From: Betaproteobacteria bacterium | GTDB lineage: Bacteria > Pseudomonadota > Gammaproteobacteria > Burkholderiales > Usitatibacteraceae | Direction of reading: 5' to 3' | Assembly: GCA_025362705.1 (NCBI GenBank) | Contig: JANYFH010000375.1 | Coordinates: 1-6,780, forward strand | DNA: 6,780 bases | Shown: positions 1-5,438 of the stretch, piece after piece | Position numbering within the stretch: the stretch's first letter is position 1 | Layout: every line of letters starts with the position of its first letter | The notes under the pieces: generated by a model | What the model saw: the letters and a program-made list of their open reading frames with translations, nothing else | Databases searched by the model: none | What the model was told of the DNA's origin: nothing | Program-made: the position numbers and the translations under genes

Positions 1-409
1 CAAGCGCCAGGCGCAAACCGGACACAGAGAATTTGTCAGCATTGATCGCGGGGCTAAGCGCGTAGCGATGGCGCATCAGCACTTCGCCCTGCGCGACAAA
101 TTGGTCGAGACTGCCGTTGGCGGCGTATTCGAACTCTGGCGCGCGGCCCAGCCGCTCGGCAAGCTTGCGGCTGGATTGCGCAAGTGTTTTCTCGTCAGCT
201 CCCTGCAGTACTACCAGCATCAGGCGCGATACCAGGCCATCGCGCAGTTGCGCAATCAGTAATCGCTCCTCAGGTGTCGTTGAAGGCGGCAGGAAAGCGG
301 TGAAGTCACTCTCGATACGCACGCTCTTGCTGGCAAACAGCGCGAGCGCCGCAAAGGTAATCAACGCCACGGCGTAACGCCACACCGCGCGCGATCCCTG
401 CTTCAACAT
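1..409 (-). CDS. MMPL/RND-family exporter of the aryl polyene cluster, N-terminal part (cut by the window edge)
   Basis: Only the first 136 codons are visible; the frame is open to the left edge. The protein starts MLKQGSRAVWRYAVALITFA, a short basic N-terminus followed by one membrane helix (about residues 12-28). Next comes a periplasmic stretch with SDFTAFLPPSTTPEERLL and LRDGLVSRLMLVVLQG (about 34-70). This is the usual opening of the 'predicted exporter' MMPL proteins found in aryl polyene clusters, which resemble RND pumps with about 12 membrane helices and a full length near 750-800 residues. The family is thought to move the lipid-linked polyene, or a precursor, out of the inner membrane. 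The ATG at 409 lies 20 nt after the stop of the LolA-like gene, with a weak purine-rich GGGCGAAG upstream, so it is probably translated from the same mRNA. Exporter-family assignment is strong; the substrate is inferred from context. Confidence 0.85.
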   Translation of the reverse strand, partial: MLKQGSRAVWRYAVALITFAALALFASKSVRIESDFTAFLPPSTTPEERLLIAQLRDGLVSRLMLVVLQGADEKTLAQSSRKLAERLGRAPEFEYAANGSLDQFVAQGEVLMRHRYALSPAINADKFSVSGLRLAL

Positions 410-429
410 GACTGCGCTTCGCCCATCAG

Positions 430-1008
430 CTAGCGAACCTGTAGTACTGAATGATCGCCGCTGGCTTCGCGCACCTCGATCTGTCCAACGCGACCGGCGC
501 GACCGGATACCGTCACCCGCTGCACGTAGCGGCGCGTTTGCTCGTCGATGGGTGTCATGTCGAGACGCCAAGATGATTCGTCCCCCTGCAGTGACAATTC
601 ATAGTGCTTGTGCAGCAAAACGATATCGCCGCCCAGCACACCACGCAGGCTGGCCGCGAACGCAGCGAGCAGCGGCTGGCTGGACAGCGGAATGCGCCTT
701 TCCTTGCCCTCCCGCACCATCACCAGCTCCTCTCCGGCGAAGCGATAGCTTTCCTTGCGTGGCGACTCGATATTTTTCTCGACAATGTCCGGTCGGCGAT
801 AGACCAGCTTTCCCGAACTCACGACCGGTGTCGACAGGAGGCTGGAAAACTTCTTTTCGGTAAACGCGACCTCCGCAGCCGGTACTGCAGCGAGTAATTG
901 CATCAGCCGGGGCAAGTCGAGACTTTGGGCGTGGGTGATCCCCGCCGCTGTCAGCAGCAACGTTAGGAGCAATCGCCAGAAGCTGCGTGCGACACCGGGT
1001 TGGTTCAT
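430..1008 (-). CDS. LolA-like outer-membrane lipoprotein carrier protein (aryl polyene cluster type)
   Basis: A 192-residue exported protein. Residues 1-27 form a signal peptide: MNQPGVARSFWR, a Leu-rich core, then THA before Gln28 as the likely signal peptidase I site. There is no lipobox cysteine, so a soluble periplasmic protein is expected. The mature part follows the LolA-like pattern of APE clusters: VAFTEKKFSSLLSTPVVSSG (about 48-66), KLVYRRPDIVEK, then ESYRFAGEELVMVREGKERR (about 86-105). LolA proteins shuttle acylated substrates from the inner membrane to the outer membrane in a half-barrel pocket. Here the cargo is more likely the aryl polyene lipid or an associated lipid than ordinary lipoproteins, because the gene sits between a lipid acyltransferase and an MMPL exporter. 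Its ATG directly abuts the acyltransferase stop codon with no spacer, which suggests translational coupling. The family call is solid; the cargo is inference. Confidence 0.88.
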   Translation of the reverse strand: MNQPGVARSFWRLLLTLLLTAAGITHAQSLDLPRLMQLLAAVPAAEVAFTEKKFSSLLSTPVVSSGKLVYRRPDIVEKNIESPRKESYRFAGEELVMVREGKERRIPLSSQPLLAAFAASLRGVLGGDIVLLHKHYELSLQGDESSWRLDMTPIDEQTRRYVQRVTVSGRAGRVGQIEVREASGDHSVLQVR

Positions 1009-1917
1009 CTAGGCGTTCCAGTAATCGTAAAAATTGAACCAGTTGTATGGATGGGTGCGGGCATGACGTTCGAGAATGCTCACATACTCAGCATGGCAGC
1101 GTTGAGAAGAGATCGCACCGTCCGCAGCATCGAAATCAGTGGCACGCACATCTTTAACGCGGTTGGCTACCGATTCGAACACGATCTCGTAACGGCGGCC
1201 ACTTCTGAACAGCCCGAACACCGTGACCACCGGCGCGCCGGTGAGTCGAGCCAAGCGTATCGGACTCATTGAAAAGCGCGCCGGGCTGCCCAGAAACGGC
1301 AGGTTTTGGGTCGTTTCGTTTGCGTAAATGCGATCAGCGAGGATGCCAACCACTTCGCCGCGTTCCAGACATTCCTTGACGCGCAACATTGAGCCCGGTT
1401 CTCCAAGTGGAATGATCTTATAAGGGAGCGACGCCGACCCGCCCGTGATTAGTGCACCTAAGCGTGCCGAGTCGTTCACGTTCATCACCATGTTGATCGC
1501 TAATTTTTTCTCCACACTGCCGACGATACCCAGCATCTCAAAACTGCCCAGGTGCGAACCTAACAGCAGGCAACCGCGTCCGGCAGCGAGCGCATCCCAG
1601 AATACCGCTTCGTTGGTAACAGCGATGTCGAGTTCGCGCTGGCGGCCATGTAGCAGGTAGACGCGATCGAGCAGCGTGGTTGAGAATACGAATAAATGCG
1701 CGAAGGTATCGCGCCAGGTGGCGGCACGGCCAAGGGCGCGACTCAGGAAGTCGTGTGAGGCCTGACGCGACCGCGGTGCGGTCACAAAAAAATACGCGCA
1801 AATCGGCACCAGCAGCACCCTGCACAAGCCGCGCCCGACGTGGATCGCGAGCCAGATGATGAGGCGAATCGCGCTGTTGCTGCCACGCTCGCGTCGATCG
1901 CGCCATGGGCCGCTCAT
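1009..1917 (-). CDS. LpxL/HtrB-type lipid acyltransferase (COG4261-like) of the aryl polyene cluster
   Basis: A 302-residue inner-membrane acyltransferase. A hydrophobic anchor spans about residues 17-45. The catalytic HX4E motif is intact in LLLGSHLGSFEMLG, with His122 and Glu127. Further family blocks are GEVVGILADR (about 187-196), LPFLGSPARFSMSP (about 206-219), LTGAPVVTVFG (225-235) and the C-terminal YNWFNFYDYW (291-300), which is characteristic of the APE/COG4261 acyltransferases. It should transfer an acyl group, probably from ACP, onto a lipid or sugar-lipid acceptor that carries the polyene. In several described APE clusters this domain is, as I recall, the C-terminal half of a glycosyltransferase-acyltransferase fusion; here it stands alone. 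The start is the ATG at 1917, which overlaps the upstream TGA as ATGA and has AGG just before it. It ends immediately before the LolA-like gene. Confidence 0.85.
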   Translation of the reverse strand: MSGPWRDRRERGSNSAIRLIIWLAIHVGRGLCRVLLVPICAYFFVTAPRSRQASHDFLSRALGRAATWRDTFAHLFVFSTTLLDRVYLLHGRQRELDIAVTNEAVFWDALAAGRGCLLLGSHLGSFEMLGIVGSVEKKLAINMVMNVNDSARLGALITGGSASLPYKIIPLGEPGSMLRVKECLERGEVVGILADRIYANETTQNLPFLGSPARFSMSPIRLARLTGAPVVTVFGLFRSGRRYEIVFESVANRVKDVRATDFDAADGAISSQRCHAEYVSILERHARTHPYNWFNFYDYWNA

Positions 1918-3686
1918 CTACCTGCGTCCGCGGAAAAACCAGCACCAGCGGCCCACTGCCCTGTAGCAATCAGCCTGCATGACGAAAGCGGGCCGCCTTC
2001 CTCGCGAACCTCGACGTGTACGTGCGCCGATAGATCGTTACCGCGCATTTCGGCGAAAACGTTGAACGCCTGGCCGGGTCGTAGTGGCGCGTGAAAGCGC
2101 ATCGATAAAAGTTTGACGAGCGCGATGCCAGGCAATTGCTGCGCGATGGCGCCCGTCACGTGAGAAAGGATAACCACGCCGGGTACGATAGGATTGCCCG
2201 GGAAATGCCCGGCAATCGCTGGGTGATTCATCGATACGCGCAGAGGCTGCCTGAGGGGAACGGCAGGCCGCGATGGGCAGCTGTTTGAAACTGTTTGTCC
2301 TGTCTGCTGAAACTGCGAAAAAAGTGCCGCCAATGCTGCTTGTGCAAGCTTGCCATTCTCATTGCGCGGCAATTGAGATACCCGCACCAAAGGGCGCGGC
2401 ACGAATACCGGATCGACTCGCCCTCGCAGCGCCGCACGAACCTCTTCCGGCGAGAGCGTCGCCGACACATAGAACGCGACCAATCGTCTGGTGGGATGCG
2501 CATCATCGTGCGAAGCGGCATCGCCAGCCGCATCCGGCACGAAGTAAACACCGTCGTCGACGCCCGGAATTTCACTGATCCATCGGTTCAACGCAGACAA
2601 TGAAGCGCGCTTGCCGGCGATCTTGAGCATATCCGCGCTGCGCCCCAGCCACAGGAACCTGCCGTCGGGACCGAGGCGCAGTTCGTCAGACAGCAGCACG
2701 GCAACATCGATGTGCGATCCGGCTGCAAGAATTTGCTGTCGTTCGCCTTCTGCTCGTGTCGTGAGTTCAACGCCGGGCAAAGGCGTCCACCATTCGTCGG
2801 TAGACGTGCGGCGTGTTGCGAGCGCACCTGTTTCGGTCGAACCATAGATTTCCAAGACGGGTACCTGCCATTTCGTTTCCGCAGCGATAGCAAGTGCAGG
2901 CGGCAAACTCATGGTCGACGCCACGATGCCCGCGAGGCCGTCAAGCGACGTTGCGGCCTGCAGCGGTGGGCGCATATGAACAGGCGTCGTCATCCACCAG
3001 CACGGACACGCGCATTGCGTGAGCGCGGCTTCGAGATCTGCCGGTAACAACGGTTTGTGGGCATGCACCGGAATGCCCGCATGCCATGGCAGCAACACAG
3101 TCGATTCGAGCCCAAACATATGCTGTGGGGGTACGCTTCCGACAATAGCGCAGGCCATCGAAGGCGACCAGCCTAACGCCGTGCTGAGGTTGGCGGCGCC
3201 GACCGCCAACTGACCCCAGCTTTTGGCATGCGCTGTAGGGTGCCCTGTGCTACCTGAGGTAAAAAGTATTGCCGCCCTGAAGTCTGCTGGAACGACAGGT
3301 ATCTGCATACCTTCAGGTTCCAGAGACGCGAGCGGCACAGCCATCGAATCCATCGCCAGCCAGGGCCGCAAATCGAACGTGTGCGATGCATCGACTGCAC
3401 GATCACTGACGATGTAAGCACCCGGGTACCGTTGCGTAAGCTGCTCCCAGTCGCCGCGGCCCTGACCCGCGGGAAACAAGGATGTCTGCCTGCGCACCAG
3501 CGCGGCGGCAAATCCCATCATGAAGCCTGCGCGGCTTTCCGACAGGTTGATCACGAACGGCGCATCCGGCAGCATGCTGGCAAGCTCGTGCACTCTCCGG
3601 AAAAATACGCTAGCGCTGATTAAACCGTCCAAGCCCAGCAGCACCGCATCGCTGCCCGTACGATAGCCCGCCAGCGGCAACATCAT
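1914..3686 (-). CDS. AMP-forming acyl/aryl-acid ligase fused to a C-terminal FabZ/ApeI-like hotdog domain
   Basis: A 590-residue two-domain protein. Residues 1 to about 460 are an ANL-superfamily adenylating enzyme: P-loop FTSGSTGHP (142-150), YGSTETG (281-287), Asp334 in place of the TGD aspartate, GRSADMLKIAGKR (348-360) and the A10 motif PRNENGKL with catalytic Lys446. In characterised APE pathways the matching enzyme activates an aryl starter such as 4-hydroxybenzoate for transfer to an ACP. After a Pro/Ser-rich linker (about 461-480), residues 485-590 form a hotdog domain with NHPAIAGHFPGNPIVPGVV (487-505), the FabZ/FabA-type dehydratase signature with His494. The acidic residue normally seven positions after the PIxPG proline is Ser508, so catalysis by this domain is uncertain. 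Known clusters often encode the two activities as separate adjacent genes. The ATG at 3686 overlaps the upstream TGA (ATGA), and the stop overlaps the next ATG in the same way. Ligase family is secure; the substrate is inferred. Confidence 0.9.
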   Translation of the reverse strand: MMLPLAGYRTGSDAVLLGLDGLISASVFFRRVHELASMLPDAPFVINLSESRAGFMMGFAAALVRRQTSLFPAGQGRGDWEQLTQRYPGAYIVSDRAVDASHTFDLRPWLAMDSMAVPLASLEPEGMQIPVVPADFRAAILFTSGSTGHPTAHAKSWGQLAVGAANLSTALGWSPSMACAIVGSVPPQHMFGLESTVLLPWHAGIPVHAHKPLLPADLEAALTQCACPCWWMTTPVHMRPPLQAATSLDGLAGIVASTMSLPPALAIAAETKWQVPVLEIYGSTETGALATRRTSTDEWWTPLPGVELTTRAEGERQQILAAGSHIDVAVLLSDELRLGPDGRFLWLGRSADMLKIAGKRASLSALNRWISEIPGVDDGVYFVPDAAGDAASHDDAHPTRRLVAFYVSATLSPEEVRAALRGRVDPVFVPRPLVRVSQLPRNENGKLAQAALAALFSQFQQTGQTVSNSCPSRPAVPLRQPLRVSMNHPAIAGHFPGNPIVPGVVILSHVTGAIAQQLPGIALVKLLSMRFHAPLRPGQAFNVFAEMRGNDLSAHVHVEVREEGGPLSSCRLIATGQWAAGAGFSADAGR

Positions 3687-4372
3687 TGGTGGGTTTCCGT
3701 GTCGCGCCGACCAGCCGAGAGCGCAGCATCGCGACTTACACGCACAATATTGGGAATCAGCACCAGAAGGGAACCATGTGGTCTTTCTCGAAAGCGATAG
3801 TGGCGATACGCATACTCACCAAGAAACAGTACGCATGGAAGAACGTACCCTAGCCCGTGCACCCATCGTGACCATACGTCGAGTTGAAGTAGCGGCGCAA
3901 GCGCCAACGCAACAATGAAGAGCAACACGAAACAGAACGACCAGGCCCAGGTGAGCATTCGCGCATGGCGAGCCATGTCCGGCGGCAAATCGGGGTGCTC
4001 CATACGCGCGACACGCGTGATAAGCGGCTCGGACCCTGGCCGAAGCGTGCGATAGAAAAAGTACGCCATAAAGGCAAACGCAGCGAGCGGCGGCGCGTAA
4101 ACAATAAATTGTATTGACGCCGAGAAATAGACGCATAAGCCAACGAGCGTCGCCGCGGCGGCGGCACCCGCAACCGGTCTTCCGGACGCCACCAGCAACG
4201 CGCCTGCCATCAGCCCGACGACCGATGTTGCCAGCATGCGAAATCCCAGCACTGACGCAGTCAGGTACACCAACGCGAGGACCAACCACAGAATGATCAG
4301 TACGGGGTGTCGGGCAGGCACGGCCGGATGTGGAGCTTGATTTACTGCGGACATCGAGTCGGATGGTTTCAC
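3683..4372 (-). CDS. COG4648-type polytopic inner-membrane protein of the aryl polyene cluster
   Basis: A 229-residue membrane protein with about six predicted helices, near residues 23-41, 47-62, 67-84, 88-107, 141-161 and 174-190. Between the fourth and fifth helices lies the block most typical of the family: YFFYRTLRPGSEPLITRVAR, then HPDLPPDMARHARMLTWAW. FLGEYAYRHYRF follows the last helix. This matches the uncharacterised COG4648 'predicted membrane protein' that sits between the ACP and AMP-ligase genes in aryl polyene clusters. Its biochemical role is not known; a scaffold for the biosynthetic proteins at the membrane is only a guess. The longest reading uses GTG at 4372, 27 nt after the ACP stop; an ATG at 4354 would remove six residues. 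Neither has a clear Shine-Dalgarno sequence, so the start is unsettled. Its TGA overlaps the ATG of the ligase gene. Confidence 0.82.
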   Translation of the reverse strand: MKPSDSMSAVNQAPHPAVPARHPVLIILWLVLALVYLTASVLGFRMLATSVVGLMAGALLVASGRPVAGAAAAATLVGLCVYFSASIQFIVYAPPLAAFAFMAYFFYRTLRPGSEPLITRVARMEHPDLPPDMARHARMLTWAWSFCFVLLFIVALALAPLLQLDVWSRWVHGLGYVLPCVLFLGEYAYRHYRFRERPHGSLLVLIPNIVRVSRDAALSAGRRDTETHQ

Positions 4373-4399
4373 CGGGAACCCGATAAACCGTTCAGGCGG

Positions 4400-4669
4400 T
4401 CAGGTTGCGCGATGCGTTTGAATATGCTGCGAAAGGCTGCGCAGTGAGCCGAAAATCTTCGCATTATCGGGATCGTCCGAACGCAGTTTCACGCTGTACT
4501 TCTGCTCTACCGACATCGACAACTCCAGCATGTCGAGTGAATCCAGCCCCAATCCCTCGCCGAACAAACGCGCTTCGGGATCAATTTCGCCGGGGGAAAC
4601 GCCGTCGAGATTCAGGGATTCGACGATCAATTGAGCCAGCTCCTGCTCACTATTTAGCCCACGATCCAT
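4400..4669 (-). CDS. Acyl carrier protein of the aryl polyene cluster
   Basis: An 89-residue acidic carrier protein. It contains FGEGLGLDSLDMLELSMSVE, with the DSL motif at residues 43-45; Ser44 is the expected 4'-phosphopantetheine site. Helix I is LAQLIVESLNLDG (about 11-23). The C-terminal part, SDDPDNAKIFGSLRSLSQHI (about 64-83), is typical of APE-cluster ACPs rather than housekeeping AcpP. It probably carries the aryl starter or the growing polyene during activation and extension by enzymes encoded in and beyond this operon. I prefer ATG at 4669, preceded by a weak GAAAG about 6 nt away. A TTG at 4675 would add two residues but leaves the GAAAG only one or two bases from the start. It is the first gene of the operon visible here. 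Many APE clusters encode two ACPs, so a second may lie elsewhere. Confidence 0.92.
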   Translation of the reverse strand: MDRGLNSEQELAQLIVESLNLDGVSPGEIDPEARLFGEGLGLDSLDMLELSMSVEQKYSVKLRSDDPDNAKIFGSLRSLSQHIQTHRAT

Positions 4670-4793
4670 AAACAACTTTCAATTTCGAATTAATGTGTAT
4701 CTCGCCTGTGCAAGCGCAACAGAGAAGGGAGAGTTTGAATGGCAGCACATTCAGTTTGCGATGAAGCAGCCATCCAACGTTTTGTATCTCCCG

Positions 4794-5192
4794 TTAAAGA
4801 CGCAATAGTTCTGTGTCGATTTTCTTGCTCAGGTTTTGAACCCAGCTGTTGTAGTTTCTATGAATCTGGCCGTCTTTCTCATCAAGATTGATACTGCTCT
4901 TGTAAACGATGCTGTACTTCGCTGTGGAGTACGGGACATCAACGATGGCAGTGTGCTTGCGCAAATTTAGTGTGCCCTGGATAAGGCCGGGACTGACCTC
5001 GGCCATCTTCCAACCAAGGGATGTGCCGGCAATCATGATCGCGGATTTCACCTGTTCCAGTTTCACGGGGTTCGCGCTCACGACTGTTGCATCGTTCACG
5101 TTCTGGATCGGCTGGGCACCCCAGCCTACCGTTGACATACCAACGTATAGAGCCAAACCCACCACTGCGCACGCCGTTTTGATTTTGAGCAT
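4794..5192 (-). CDS. Small exported protein of unknown function
   Basis: A 132-residue protein I cannot assign to a characterised family. Residues 1-26 look like a signal peptide: MLKIKTAC, then a hydrophobic core AVVGLALYVGMSTVGWGA with likely cleavage before Gln27. Cys8 is too close to the N-terminus and in the wrong context for a lipobox. The mature part of about 106 residues has no membrane helix. It shows blocks resembling small conserved hypothetical periplasmic proteins: IMIAGTSLGWKMAEVSPG (about 52-69), IVDVPYSTAKYSIVYKSS (about 83-100) and IHRNYNSWVQNLSKKI (about 110-125). Alternating hydrophobic residues in the middle suggest a compact beta-rich fold. The start is supported by GGAG 8 nt upstream of the ATG. 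It follows hppA behind a strong terminator and precedes the aryl polyene operon by 124 nt on the same strand, with no clear terminator between. Co-transcription with that operon is possible, but functional linkage is unproven. Confidence 0.75.
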   Translation of the reverse strand: MLKIKTACAVVGLALYVGMSTVGWGAQPIQNVNDATVVSANPVKLEQVKSAIMIAGTSLGWKMAEVSPGLIQGTLNLRKHTAIVDVPYSTAKYSIVYKSSINLDEKDGQIHRNYNSWVQNLSKKIDTELLRL

Positions 5193-5348
5193 TCTTGATT
5201 CTCCGTAGCGATGAACACAAATCCGAGAGTTGGTACACCATTAATCGTGTACCACCGCGCAACGCCATCGCAAAAGGCGATCCTGCGAGTCTTATATAGG
5301 CAAAATATTCTATCATGGCGACTACGCGCAAGTGAGCCCGCAGCAACC
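5193..5348 (-). promoter_or_regulatory. Putative promoter and leader region of the small exported-protein gene
   Basis: After the hppA terminator, this gap must contain any promoter for the downstream gene. Its most AT-rich part (about 5291-5312) reads on the minus strand as TAGAAT followed by TATATAAG, both plausible -10 elements. Neither has a convincing -35 at the right spacing, so the exact promoter is not called. The 24-bp palindrome lies downstream of these candidates, and GGAG at 5201-5204 provides the ribosome binding site. Confidence 0.35.
5231..5254. promoter_or_regulatory. 24-bp near-perfect palindrome, possible operator or 5' leader hairpin
   Basis: Arms tggtacac (5231-5238) and gtgtacca (5247-5254) flank cattaatc, whose core attaat is itself palindromic on the same centre. 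Eleven of 12 pairs match; only 5239/5246 fails. The site lies 38 bp upstream of the start codon of the small exported-protein gene and upstream of its GGAG. This fits a binding site for a dimeric regulator or, if transcribed, an 8-bp stem-loop in the leader. The regulator is unknown. Confidence 0.5.
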
Positions 5349-5371
5349 GTTCGCGCAACTTGAGCGCGAAC
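5349..5371. repeat. 8-bp inverted repeat with 7-nt spacer between terminator and palindrome
   Basis: gttcgcgc (5349-5356) pairs perfectly with gcgcgaac (5364-5371) around aacttga. It lies 20 bp beyond the hppA terminator and has no T-run of its own, so it does not look like a second terminator. It could be a protein-binding site upstream of the small exported-protein gene or a chance repeat. Confidence 0.4.
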
Positions 5372-5391
5372 ACGCCCTAGGTCAGCTAAAT

Positions 5392-5421
5392 AAAAAAGCC
5401 GGGCTTTTGCCCGGCTTTTTT
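5392..5421 (-). terminator. Intrinsic terminator after hppA, probably bidirectional
   Basis: A perfect 13-bp inverted repeat: aaaaaagccgggc (5392-5404), loop tttt (5405-5408), gcccggctttttt (5409-5421). Read on the minus strand it is a GC-rich hairpin followed by a T-run, 18 nt after the hppA stop codon. The symmetric A/T runs mean it could also stop transcription coming from the other side. It separates hppA from the small exported-protein gene and the aryl polyene operon. Confidence 0.93.
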
Positions 5422-5438
5422 GACGTGTCGCAATAGTC

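Noticed and set aside
408..1008. Plus-strand open frames (for example 408-863 and 604-897) opposite the LolA-like gene
   Set aside because: Their products are Arg/Pro-rich with no recognisable motifs, and they lie antisense to a well-supported gene; they reflect GC-rich codon structure.
2228..2893. Open frames on both strands inside the ligase-hotdog gene (2228-2575, 2273-2578, 2588-2893)
   Set aside because: They are out of frame with a protein whose motifs are continuous across the region, and their translations show no domain features.
3816..4289. 157-codon minus-strand frame inside the COG4648-type gene
   Set aside because: It is an alternative frame of the membrane-protein gene; the product is Arg/Ala/Cys-rich without family features, whereas the other frame matches COG4648 throughout.
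4670..4675. TTG start adding two residues to the acyl carrier protein
   Set aside because: The only purine-rich stretch (GAAAG) would sit directly against the TTG, while the ATG at 4669 has workable spacing.
4676..4793. Clear promoter or terminator between the small exported-protein gene and the ACP gene
   Set aside because: The minus strand has TTGCGC, TTGCAC and an AT-rich stretch near the ACP start, but no pair with good spacing, and no GC-rich hairpin with a T-run, so neither is called.
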